Of a stretch of 64,000 nucleotides of DNA, positions 44,796 to 53,217 are shown piece by piece (the first letter of the stretch is position 1; every line of letters starts with the position of its first letter). The position numbers and the translations under genes were made by a program. Below the pieces are notes generated by a model. It did no database searches and had not been told where the DNA came from. It saw only the letters and a list, made by a program, of their open reading frames with translations. Origin of the DNA: Ensifer sp. IC4062 (lineage in GTDB: Bacteria; Pseudomonadota; Alphaproteobacteria; Rhizobiales; Rhizobiaceae); assembly GCF_020193575.1 (NCBI RefSeq), contig NZ_JADYVD010000007.1:1-64000 (forward strand). Direction: 5' to 3'.

Positions 44796-46043
44796 ATGCG
44801 CAGCCGGCTGTTCCTGAAAATCTACCTGACGCTGCTGGCGAGCCTTGCGGCGGTCGCGGTCGCCAGCGCGGCCTTCGTGTGGCTGGGACAGGGTGAGGAG
44901 GAGTCGAGTTGGCAGAGCCAACGCGCGCGGTTTGTCACCGCGCTGATACCGCCCGATATGGATCGGTCGTCGGTCGAGGCGACGTTGGAGCGGTTTTCGC
45001 GAGCCTTCGACGCCGACATTGCGGTCTACGACCCGGGCGGCAAGCTGATCGCGAGCGCCGGCCGGCCGCTCCCGACCGACATTGTCGAGCGGCCCTGGCA
45101 TCATGGGGGAGGCAGGTTTCACACCATGGTCACCGAGCTGCCCGACGGTCGCGCAGTTGCCGCGCGCATGGAGCGGCCTTTCCGTCCGTCCGGGCGCAAT
45201 CCGCTCGCCTATCTGGCGCTGATCGCCGGCGTCATCGGACTCGCCGCCTATCCCGTGGTACGTCACCTGACCCGCCGGCTGGAGCGGCTGCGCGGGGGCG
45301 TGGATGCCTGGGGCAGGGGCGAGTTCGTGGCGCGCGTGCCGGAGGACGGCAGCGACGAGGTCGCGGCGGTGGCGAAGAGCTTCAACAAGGCCGCCGATCA
45401 TGTCGAGCGGCTGATCAAGTCACACCGCGCTCTGCTCGCCAATGCCAGCCATGAACTGCGCTCGCCGCTGGCGCGCCTGCGCATGGCGATCGACCTCTAT
45501 GAGCAGGCGCCGGACAAGAGCCGCAAGGAGGAGATCGTCCGCAACCTCGCCGAGCTGGACACGCTGGTCGAGGAGATTCTGCTGGCGAGCAGGCTCGACC
45601 ACGTCGATAAGCTCGATGCGCCCGAATCCGTCGACCTCCTGGCCCTGGTCTCGGAAGAGGGGGCACGCAACGGCGTCGAGGTCTCCGGCACGCCGGCGAC
45701 CATCACAGGGGATGCGCGCCTCCTCGGCAGGCTCGTGCGCAATCTCATGCAGAACGCGCTGCGCCACGGCGGCCCACCTGTCACAGCCACTGTCGCTGAG
45801 GTCGGCAGCATGGTGGAACTCAGGGTCCGCGACCACGGCCCCGGCATACCCGATAGCGAGAGCGCCCGCGTTTTCGAGCCGTTCTACCGGCCCTCGGGAC
45901 GCAGCGAGGCCAGTGGCGGCTGGGGCTTGGGGCTGGCGCTGGTGCGCCAGATCGCCGAGCGCCACGGCGGCGCGGTCCGTTACGAAGCTCCGTCTGGCGG
46001 CGGCGCCTGCTTCGTGGTGACGCTTCCGGTGCATAGGGCATGA
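44796..46043 (+). CDS. Sensor histidine kinase (CpxA/EnvZ-type)
   Basis: The 415-residue membrane kinase has a first helix (IYLTLLASLAAVAVASAAFV), a periplasmic domain of about 110 residues, a second helix (LAYLALIAGVIGLAAYPVV), HAMP region, H-box LLANASHELRSPLARLRMAI with phospho-accepting His 219, N-box (NLMQNALRHGGPPV) and G-boxes (DHGPGIPDSE, GWGLGLALVRQIAERHGG). All catalytic motifs are intact. It partners with the response regulator upstream; the CpxP-like protein may bind its sensor domain. The signal is unknown; the Met/His-rich partner hints at metals. Confidence 0.92.
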   Translation: MRSRLFLKIYLTLLASLAAVAVASAAFVWLGQGEEESSWQSQRARFVTALIPPDMDRSSVEATLERFSRAFDADIAVYDPGGKLIASAGRPLPTDIVERPWHHGGGRFHTMVTELPDGRAVAARMERPFRPSGRNPLAYLALIAGVIGLAAYPVVRHLTRRLERLRGGVDAWGRGEFVARVPEDGSDEVAAVAKSFNKAADHVERLIKSHRALLANASHELRSPLARLRMAIDLYEQAPDKSRKEEIVRNLAELDTLVEEILLASRLDHVDKLDAPESVDLLALVSEEGARNGVEVSGTPATITGDARLLGRLVRNLMQNALRHGGPPVTATVAEVGSMVELRVRDHGPGIPDSESARVFEPFYRPSGRSEASGGWGLGLALVRQIAERHGGAVRYEAPSGGGACFVVTLPVHRA

Positions 46044-46065
46044 CGGCACTGTAAGTGTTTTGCAC

Positions 46066-46287
46066 CTACCGGCGGAAGATGCCCTTGTAGTAGGCGCCGT
46101 TTCGCGGCGGTGGCTTGTTCACGCCTTTTGCTGCGGGGTTGAATTTGCCGCTCTGGTGCCCCTTGTTAATGGGCGTTGTCGATACGCCCTTGTAGTAGCT
46201 GCCTGCTGCAAGTGCAGGGGAGGCGCTGGCGGCGGCGATGGTTGCGGCGAAGAGAGCTGCTAGAGCGAGATTGGCGAACTTGCTCAT
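46066..46287 (-). CDS. Small secreted protein of unknown function
   Basis: The 73-residue product has a signal peptide (FANLALAALFAATIAAASAS, cleavage near ALA-AG) and a short mature part with a duplicated motif (GSYYKGVSTTP and GAYYKGIFRR) rich in Lys, Gly and Pro. It is about 45 residues after processing. No family is recognised. It converges on the histidine kinase gene, from which it is separated by 22 bp. Confidence 0.6.
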   Translation of the reverse strand: MSKFANLALAALFAATIAAASASPALAAGSYYKGVSTTPINKGHQSGKFNPAAKGVNKPPPRNGAYYKGIFRR

Positions 46288-46340
46288 TTTTCATCCTCTG
46301 TTGACCCGCGCCACATGCCTCCAACTCGTTTGAACCGACG

Positions 46341-46384
46341 CAAATTCCGGACGGAAACCGCTGTACAGTTTTCCTGGAATTGCT
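46341..46384 (-). repeat. Repeat family C fragment in the 339 bp gap 46288-46626
   Basis: CAAATTCCGGACGGAAACCG and CTGTACAGTTTTCCTGGAAT match family C in reverse. No gene is seen in the gap. Confidence 0.55.
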
Positions 46385-46626
46385 GGTATCGAGGCGGCGT
46401 GGCACCACGTGTGCGGCAAAACGATAGAGCCGCTGACGCCCTCCCGTTACAGGCTACTCGGAAGTCGTGACGAATGGATGTAATGCTTGTGGGAGCGAGC
46501 GTTCAACCCAATCGTGTAGTTACCTGACGGCCCGAATACACGTTTTCGTGTTATGCGCGAAAGCGGCTTCGCCAGTGTGAGCTCGTGTGCCTGACGAGAA
46601 GCATGGCGCCGTAGGGGGAGAGCCCG

Positions 46627-47304
46627 ATGTACATTCACTATGGGGCAGATTTCACCCGTGCCCCCGCTCGCCCAGTGGGTGCTCGAGGACGGCAAGATAG
46701 AATACGAACTCAGAAAGATAGACATTTTGAACGGCGAGCACCGTACAGCGGAATTCCTTGCCGTAAACCCGGCCGGCCTTGTGCCCATGCTGGTTACGCC
46801 TGACGGCGACGCGCTCTACGAGGTGGCCGCACTAATGCTATATCTTGCTGACCGGCATCAGCTGACGGATCTCGCTCCTTCGCCGACAGACCCGGACCGC
46901 GGACCCTTTCTCTCGACGGTCTTCCATATCGCCAGCGATATACAAGCCGAGATGAAGCGCGTTCATTTTCCACACCGGTTGGCGCTGAGGATGGCGGATT
47001 GCGCCGGCGTTCAGGATCTCGCTAAATCACTCGTCCTCAGCCGCTTGGACGTCATGAATATGAGGCTGGCAAAAAGGCGGCCGTATGTCCTTGGAAGCCG
47101 CTTCTCCCTTGCGGATTTCTACCTGTGCTTCTGGGTCGCCTATCTCGACCGCGAAGGCGTGTGCCTGCAGTTTTCGTCGATTGCGAGGCTGTACGACCTG
47201 GTGCGGTCTCGTCCGAGCGCGCCCCCTATCTCGAAGAGACCGAGAAGATGGCAGAGGTCTATGCGGAGATGATGAAAAGGAAGCCCGGCGGCGTCATCCG
47301 GTGA
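46627..47304 (+). pseudogene. Glutathione S-transferase with two compensating frameshifts
   Basis: The gene begins at ATG 46627 (GGGGAG at 46615-46620) as MYIHYGADFTRAP and shifts into the +1 frame at a run of five Cs (46661-46665). The middle reads LAQWVLEDGKIEYELRKIDI, GEHRTAEFLAVNPAGLVPML and SRFSLADFYLCFWVAY, all standard GST. It shifts back near a second C-run (47222-47226) to end APYLEETEKMAEVYAEMMKR at TGA 47302. First and last frames agree, so removing one C and adding one base restores a 225-residue GST. This may be assembly error or real damage. Confidence 0.75.
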
Positions 47305-47313
47305 TCGCGGGCC

Positions 47314-48105
47314 TCACCGCAACGCCTTCTCCAAGGTATCACGGTTGCGGATCAGCCAAGCGACGCTGCGGGTCTGCCAGGCGATGCCCCAGACGCGCGG
47401 CGCGATTTCGGTCCCGGGCGTGATCTGCTGTTCGACCACCTCGTTTGCCGCGCTCTCCGCCGCAAATTCGATGATCCTGTAGCCGAGCCGATGCCGCGCT
47501 TCGGCTGCTAGCCCGTAGCCGTCCGCAAAGAGGCGCACCTGGCGGATCCGACGGCCGGCGTCGGGCAAGCCGTTCATCTCGGCGACGTCGTCATGATAGA
47601 GCTGGGCGTTGTTCCAGGCCGCCATGGCGATCTCGGTAAGCCGGTCGACGGGGCCCGCCGCCTCCCAGTCGATCAGTGCGACCGGCTTGCCGTTTCGGGA
47701 TACCACATTCCAGGGTGCCGCATCGCAGTGCCCGATGATGTCCGGCCTGCCGACGCCGCGGCCAAACCAGGGGCGCCACAGCGCATCTGCCGAAGGCCGA
47801 AAGGATGCGGTGGCGTCGTGCAGCCGGCGCATAAGACTGCCGAAGGCATAAATGGCTTCATCCGACCACGGCGCCGGATTGATGACATCGCCGTCGACAT
47901 AGGTGAGGACTTCGCGGCCTTGCTCGTCAAAGCCGTCTCCGACGACCCGTGGCGCGCCCGCGAAGCCGGCATCGTCAAGATGGCGCAGCAGAGCATGGAC
48001 CGAACGCGCCCAGGGGCCGGTCTCACGGATGATCACGCCACCTCGTCGGCTGATAACGGTTCTCTCGCCGCCGGCAAGCGGCATGGCATCGGCTTCCTCC
48101 GTCAT
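47314..48105 (-). CDS. Aminoglycoside phosphotransferase (APH)-family kinase
   Basis: The 263-residue protein has an APH-type kinase core. The catalytic loop is DIIGHCDAAPWNVVSRNGKP (HxDxxxxN form) and the metal motif is VALIDWEAAGPVDRLTEIA. The N-lobe has VISRRGGVIIRETGPWARSV. Members phosphorylate small molecules such as choline or thiamine as well as antibiotics; the sequence does not show which. ATG 48105 fits the family; upstream ATGs add unrelated residues. It converges on the damaged GST gene. Confidence 0.85.
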   Translation of the reverse strand: MTEEADAMPLAGGERTVISRRGGVIIRETGPWARSVHALLRHLDDAGFAGAPRVVGDGFDEQGREVLTYVDGDVINPAPWSDEAIYAFGSLMRRLHDATASFRPSADALWRPWFGRGVGRPDIIGHCDAAPWNVVSRNGKPVALIDWEAAGPVDRLTEIAMAAWNNAQLYHDDVAEMNGLPDAGRRIRQVRLFADGYGLAAEARHRLGYRIIEFAAESAANEVVEQQITPGTEIAPRVWGIAWQTRSVAWLIRNRDTLEKALR

Positions 48106-48260
48106 GCGCGAATGATAGCAGCAGTGCGGGTGAGGGGAAGGGCGCTGCTGCGGACGCTTCTCAAGCACCGGCGCTGTTGTACAGCCTCTGCCAAGATGCC
48201 CTTACCTTGATAGCCCGATGAGTTTAGAATTGGGTTTTGCGCGGATCGAGGGAGGAAACC

Positions 48261-49430
48261 ATGACGTATATCGATCCCAACATATCGCGTAGGTGGCATA
48301 GATTGGTGCTCGGCGCGGCCGTGCTTGGTATATCGGCGCTGCTGACGGGCACAAGCGCCGGAGCCGCGTCTGTGGATAAGGCCCCATTCGGAAAGACGCA
48401 GGACGGCAAAGCCGTCGATCTCTACACGCTCACCAACGACAAGGGTGCGTCCGTCAAGTTCATCGCCTATGGCGGCATCATCACGGCAATCAACGTGCCC
48501 GACCGCTGGGGCAAGCTTGACAACATCGTGCTCGGCTTCAAGGAACTCGCCGATTACGAATCCAAGAACCCGTATTTCGGCGCCTTGATCGGGCGCTACG
48601 GCAATCGCATCGGCGGCGCGAAGTTCACGCTCGACGGCACCCAGTACCAGCTCGCCGCCAATAACGGACCGAACAGCCTGCATGGCGGCAGCAAAGGCTT
48701 CGACAAGGCCGTCTGGGCGGTCGAGCCGCTGACCAACGTAAGCGGGGCAGCAGCGCGGCTCAGCTACACGAGCAAGGATGGCGAGGAAGGCTATCCCGGT
48801 ACGCTCACGGTCCAGGTCGTTTATACCCTCACCAACGACAACGAGCTGCGCATCGACTACGAGGCGACGACGGACAAACCGACCGTAGTCAATCTCACGA
48901 GTCACTCCTATTTCAATCTCGCCGGCGACGGCGCGGGCGGGATCGGCGATCACATCCTTACGATCAACGCCGATCGCTACACGCCGGTCGATGCGACCTT
49001 GATCCCGACCGGGGAGCTCGCCTCGGTGACCGGCACGCCGTTCGACTTCCGCCAAGGAATGCCAATCGGTGCGCGTATCCGCTCGAACGACCCACAGATG
49101 GTCTATGGCCGCGGATACGATCACAACTATGTGCTGAACCGATCGGATAGCGGGCTTTCGCTCGCCGCGCGTGTCTACGAGCCGCGCTCTGGCCGGATCA
49201 TGGAGATCTCGACCACTGAGCCTGGCGTCCAGTTCTACAGCGGCAACTTCCTCGATTCGACGCTTGTTGGGCCGACCGGTCAGCAATACCGCCAAACCGA
49301 TGGCTTCTGCCTCGAGACGCAGCACTTCCCGGATTCGCCGAACAAGTCGTCCTTTCCTACGACGGTGCTGAAACCGGGCGAAACGCTGAAGTCGACCACG
49401 ATACATAAGTTCTCCACCGACGCGTCTTAG
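48261..49430 (+). CDS. Exported aldose 1-epimerase
   Basis: The 389-residue protein has an export signal (LVLGAAVLGISALLTGTSAG, cleavage near residue 35) and the full galactose mutarotase fold. Visible motifs are FGALIGRYGNRIGGAKFTLD, NNGPNSLHGG, LTSHSYFNLAG with a catalytic His, and FCLETQHFPDSPNKSSFP with the catalytic Glu. It interconverts alpha and beta anomers of sugars, here in the periplasm before uptake. GGAGGA just upstream supports ATG 48261; ATG 48237 would put residues ahead of the signal. It appears to be monocistronic. Confidence 0.9.
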   Translation: MTYIDPNISRRWHRLVLGAAVLGISALLTGTSAGAASVDKAPFGKTQDGKAVDLYTLTNDKGASVKFIAYGGIITAINVPDRWGKLDNIVLGFKELADYESKNPYFGALIGRYGNRIGGAKFTLDGTQYQLAANNGPNSLHGGSKGFDKAVWAVEPLTNVSGAAARLSYTSKDGEEGYPGTLTVQVVYTLTNDNELRIDYEATTDKPTVVNLTSHSYFNLAGDGAGGIGDHILTINADRYTPVDATLIPTGELASVTGTPFDFRQGMPIGARIRSNDPQMVYGRGYDHNYVLNRSDSGLSLAARVYEPRSGRIMEISTTEPGVQFYSGNFLDSTLVGPTGQQYRQTDGFCLETQHFPDSPNKSSFPTTVLKPGETLKSTTIHKFSTDAS

Positions 49431-49451
49431 CAGGTAGAGGTGCGTCGCTTC

Positions 49452-49589
49452 CTACAGCGCCGCGCGTCTTATCGGACGCGCAAAGGACGCTGTAGCACTT
49501 TGAGTCTACGCATCGTGCTTTTCGAAAATCGGGTCCGATTTTCGGGCGGATGCGCTAAGTCGATTACGACTTAAGGAAGCATGCAGTAG
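49452..49589 (-). repeat. Repeat family A, reverse copy with internal insert
   Basis: CTACAGCGCCGCGCGTCTTA, CGGACGCGCAAAGGACGCTG, AGCACTTTGAGT, then an extra hairpin (CGAAAATCGGGTCCGATTTTCG) of another mosaic module, and CTTAAGGAAGCATGCAG at the end. It lies between the aldose epimerase and carboxypeptidase genes. Confidence 0.7.
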
Positions 49590-49619
49590 TCGCTGAACGG
49601 ATGGGGGCTCTCCGCCCCC

Positions 49620-50759
49620 CTATGCGACAGGTACCGCCAGCAACTGTTCGATGAACCGGAATGCAGCCGGACGGTTCTCTTCCCAGGTCGGCAGGATCTG
49701 GTTCGGCGGCAGGATGAAACCGCCTTCCTGGAAGGTGCGCGGCCTGAGCTCGATCGTGAAGGACGGAATGCCGTAGGTCCCGTAGGTCCAATCCGTTGTG
49801 TCGCCCGCGGTTGGGTAGAGCGCGGAAGACTGCTGCGGGACATAGACCTTTCCATGCACGCCCTGGATGAGGGATTGCATCTCCTCAGCCATCCCCACCA
49901 TCTGCTCGCGATGCTGAATGTCCGGTATGGGCTTGTCCGTGTAACCCCAAGGGTAGAGTATGAGCTGAGAGTAGCTGTGATAGGTGATCACGCCGGCGAA
50001 GCGTTCGCAGCCTACAAGATCGCGAACCGCCTGCGTCTCCGGCTCAGAGAAAGCGCGCGGGCCGACGTAAGTCTCGTCGCTTGGCACTTGGCTGGAGGTG
50101 GGCACGTCGAGAATGCCCCACATGTAGCCGTAGTTGCGGTTCGGATCGACGCCGAACGAGCCGTCGTCGTTCCTCCGGCGGTTCTTGCGCCAAAGCCGCT
50201 CTTCCGCTCGGCTATGTTCGTGGCCGTCCGGGTTGACCATCGGGGCGACCCAGACTTCTCCGCTCGTAAGCCAGCCTGCCATCGGCGCTTCGTCAGCCCG
50301 CTCCACGAGTTCCTTGGCGAGCAGGAAGGGCACTTCCACGGCGATCCACTCGCGCGCGTGGTGGCAGCCCATAAAGAGAATTTTAGGAACACCACCGCGA
50401 CGGTCCCCGATCCGCAAGGCGAGGATGGGTCGACCCTCGATGCTTCGACCGATCTCGATGAGCTGGGCGATGTCCGGCTTCGCTTCGGCGAGCTGTCGCA
50501 GTTCCTCCTCGAGGCTGGCTGCCGAATGATACTGATCCGCCGCCTTGGCCGCGGCGAAGGTGGACAGGTGCCGCGCCACATCTTCGAGCTGCTCAACGTG
50601 GTAGCCCATGCGGGACAGGCGGTCCAATTGAGCCTCGGTTCCTCGGAGGATCAAGTGATCCGGCTTGACCTCCCAAACGTCGATGCCCAGCGGCACCCGA
50701 AGAACGTCCCCAAGTGGCTTCTGCGGTCCCGAAGACGTGACCTTGGCGATGAGGCTCAT
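49620..50759 (-). CDS. M14 zinc carboxypeptidase with N-terminal prodomain-like region
   Basis: The 379-residue protein has the M14 zinc motif HHAREWIAVEVPF (HxxE) near residue 132, PMVNPDGHEHSR, the third zinc ligand in ITYHSYSQLILYPWGYT, and the catalytic Glu in PSFTIELRPR near residue 333. Before the peptidase is a domain of about 90 residues (LRVPLGIDVWEVKPDHLILR) like the propeptide of animal carboxypeptidases. There is no obvious signal peptide. AAGGA supports ATG 50759. The gene upstream encodes a free copy of the prodomain-like segment. Confidence 0.88.
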   Translation of the reverse strand: MSLIAKVTSSGPQKPLGDVLRVPLGIDVWEVKPDHLILRGTEAQLDRLSRMGYHVEQLEDVARHLSTFAAAKAADQYHSAASLEEELRQLAEAKPDIAQLIEIGRSIEGRPILALRIGDRRGGVPKILFMGCHHAREWIAVEVPFLLAKELVERADEAPMAGWLTSGEVWVAPMVNPDGHEHSRAEERLWRKNRRRNDDGSFGVDPNRNYGYMWGILDVPTSSQVPSDETYVGPRAFSEPETQAVRDLVGCERFAGVITYHSYSQLILYPWGYTDKPIPDIQHREQMVGMAEEMQSLIQGVHGKVYVPQQSSALYPTAGDTTDWTYGTYGIPSFTIELRPRTFQEGGFILPPNQILPTWEENRPAAFRFIEQLLAVPVA

Positions 50760-50793
50760 GCGATCATTCCTTCGTTTGATAAAGCCAGCCCGA

Positions 50794-51057
50794 TCAGGAA
50801 CCTTCCGGCTCTCCATCGGAGCGGTCGGAGCTCTGTGCGGCACTCTCCAGGGCCGCGATCGGGCGAAGGCGCTCGACGCCCGCTATTCGTCGGCGCTCGA
50901 GCTCGACAATCGTCCTCTCGGAGGCAGCCGCCACGACGGCGTCAGCATCCCGTTCCCACACATCGAGGCTCAGTGGAACCTTCAGGAGATCGTTGACTGT
51001 GCGACCCGCGACTGGAGTGAGGCGAACCAGCCAGCGGACCGTCGCGCGCCCCGCCAT
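50794..51057 (-). CDS. Small protein resembling the carboxypeptidase prodomain
   Basis: The 87-residue product aligns with the N-terminal region of the M14 enzyme that follows it by 34 bp: LLKVPLSLDVWERDADAVVA here against VLRVPLGIDVWEVKPDHLIL there, then VELERRRIAGVERLRPI against LDRLSRMGYHVEQLEDV. GGAG eight bases ahead supports ATG 51057. As it lacks a peptidase domain it may be an inhibitor, folding helper or regulatory partner of the carboxypeptidase. That role is inference. The two genes should share a transcript. Confidence 0.7.
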   Translation of the reverse strand: MAGRATVRWLVRLTPVAGRTVNDLLKVPLSLDVWERDADAVVAAASERTIVELERRRIAGVERLRPIAALESAAQSSDRSDGEPEGS

Positions 51058-51069
51058 ATCAGGTGCTCC

Positions 51070-51175
51070 TACCGCATGGTTCCTTAAATCCTAGCCGATT
51101 TAAGGATAAAACATGCAGCAATTCAAAGTGCTACAGCGTCTTTTGCGCGTCTGACAAGACGCGCGGCGCCGTAGG
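51070..51175 (+). repeat. Repeat family A, full copy
   Basis: TACCGCATGGTTCCTTAAAT, CGATTTAAGGATAAAACATG, CAGCAATTCAAAGTGCTACA, and terminal hairpin GCGCGTCTGACAAGACGCGC. It lies directly upstream of the prodomain-like gene. Confidence 0.78.
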
Positions 51176-51289
51176 CATATTATGCTTGCCTGCCGCGATT
51201 TTAGCTCCTCCCGAAGTGCGCTGCAACGCGGCGGCCGGGCACTGGGATGAACGGCGCGGAGACACTCGGAAGCCGGGGGCTCCTACCTA

Positions 51290-51496
51290 CTATGCGCTAC
51301 GTCTTCCAAGATGTGAGAAAACGGCTGCAAGAATTTGAAATTGCGCTGTGATCCTGTTTCTCAAGGAGACACGCAGCGGTTCCGTTGCCGGCGTATTCAG
51401 CGGACCTTCGATCTCGGTGGTTTCATCGGCAGGCTCGGTCGGCGGGGTATAGATGTTGCCCTGGTCGAGGGAAAGGATCGTCAAGGTCGAGATCAT
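51290..51496 (-). CDS. Small protein of unknown function
   Basis: The 68-residue frame starts MISTLTILSLDQGNIYTPPT and has an acidic, Thr/Pro-rich first half followed by a basic segment (LRVSLRNRITAQFQILAAVF). A GAGGAG ribosome site seven bases before ATG 51496 is the main support. No family is recognised. It lies 134 bp downstream of the winged-helix/TPR regulator on the same strand. Confidence 0.45.
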   Translation of the reverse strand: MISTLTILSLDQGNIYTPPTEPADETTEIEGPLNTPATEPLRVSLRNRITAQFQILAAVFSHLGRRSA

Positions 51497-51630
51497 CGTC
51501 GCTCTCCTCATGCGCCGGTCGGCGTTGTGAGGAGCAGTCTCGGCGGGTCGCGGCTTACGGTCCTGTAGCCGGCGCCGAAAAGTTCCGAAAAGTTGCGAAG
51601 CAGCGGAGGCTAAAGATCGACGTACACGCG

Positions 51631-53168
51631 TCAGCCTTCCACGAGACCTGCCTTCCGGAGTCCTTCGAAGAGGGCGGCGCTTCTCGACGGATCCTTGGCG
51701 GGCTGGCCCGCCCGGATGCGCGCGATGGTGATCCCGGGGGTGATCTTCTTCAGTTCTTCGAGGTAGCGATGCGCCTCTTCCATGCGGCCGAGATGGGCGT
51801 TGGCCGCGATCAGCACCCAGAGCGTCGGGTCGAAATTCGGGTTGCTGGCGTGTGCGCGGGCGGCCCAGGCGAGTGCCTCGGCCTGGTTGCCGCGGACTAA
51901 CTCTACGTCGGCAATGCCGCAGAGCGAGAAATGCGCGCCGCGATCTCCCGGGCTCAGCCGATTGGCGCGGTAGAAATGGGAAAGCGCCTGATCGAGGCTG
52001 CCGCAATGGAGATGGCCAATGCCCGCCCGGACCACAACCATCAGGTTGTTTGGGTTGGCCTCTGCCGCCGATTGCAGCACGGCCAAGCCCCAGTCGTAGT
52101 CTTTGGCGGTCTGGAGCAGGGCAACGCCGCAGTGTGCCATCACCATGGCGTCGCCCGCCGCGTGTTCGAGGCCGCGGCGCGCGAGCGCTGCACATTCCGT
52201 TACGTCGTCTGGCCCGAGCGGTGGCCAGCCCATGGTGTGCCGGTGTTCGAGTGCCCAGGCCGCATGGGCAAGGAGGTACGCACTATCGGGCTCCTGCTCG
52301 AGCCCCTTCTTGAGCAGAACGTAGGCCTCGGCATTGTCCTTCTCCGTTTCGGTGGAGATCTTTGCCAGCGCCTGCAGATGGATGTCGTAGGCGGCGATGC
52401 TTTCCGGCCGCTCGCGCCGCGACCGCTCGATTTCGGCGGTTTGGATATGCGGCTCGATCAGCGTCGCGACGTTTTCGGTGATCCGGTCCTGGAACTCGAA
52501 GACGTCGTCGAGCTCGCCGTCGAAGGTCTGGGCCCAGAGATGCGTGCCGCTGTCTCCGTCGACGAGCTGTGCCGCAATCCGCAATCGGTTGCCCGAGCGC
52601 CTTATGCTGCCTTCGAGCACGTAACCGACGCCGAGATCCTTTGCCACCTGCCGCACGTCAGTGAAACTGCCCTTGTAGGCGTAGGAGGAATTGCGGGCGA
52701 TCACCGCAAAGCTCCTGAATCGGCTGAGCGCCGTGATGATGTCGTCGACGACGCCATCGGCGAAATATTCCTGGCTGGGGTCGCCGCCGAGATTGGCAAA
52801 AGGCAGGACGGCGAGGCAGGGCGCGTCGGCAGCGCGGCCTCCGCATCTCCCGATCGTGCGCCGGGCTCTACGAGGCGATAGCCGACGCGCGGCACGGTCG
52901 CGATCCATTCCCGCCCGTCAGGTGCGGCGCCAAGCGCCTTGCGGAGAGCGGCGATCTGCACGGTGAGATTGCTTTCCTCGACAATCATGCCGGGCCAGCC
53001 GCGCTCCATCAGCTCCGTCTTGGAGACGATGCCGCCGTCGGCGTCGAGCAATGCTTCGAGAAGAGCCAAGCCCCGCTGGCCAAGAGCGACGGATTCGCCA
53101 TGCCGCAGCAGGAGGCCGCGGGCGGGATCAAGGACAAACTGGCCGAAGGCACGCCGCGACTCCATCAT
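51631..53168 (-). pseudogene. Winged-helix/TPR transcriptional regulator, frameshifted
   Basis: The N-terminal frame (ATG 53168) encodes a CadC/ToxR-type winged helix (FGQFVLDPARGLLLRHGESV, NLTVQIAALRKALGAAPDGR, VPRVGYRLVEPGA). The rest continues in another frame with the LAVLPFANLGGDPSQEYFAD domain found in adenylate-cyclase-like TPR proteins, then TPR repeats to the stop at 51631. The switch lies at about 52822-52832 and needs one base. The intact paralogue at 55550 has both parts in one frame, which supports the join. It follows the methyltransferase gene by about 50 bp. Confidence 0.72.
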
Positions 53169-53217
53169 GCGCGAAATATAGCCGATCGGACGACCGGCGG
53201 AAACGGTCGCTGCTTCT

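Noticed and set aside
46627..47304. Programmed ribosomal frameshifting in the GST gene
   Set aside because: Two opposite shifts would be needed, with no slippery heptamer plus pseudoknot; indels at C-runs explain both.
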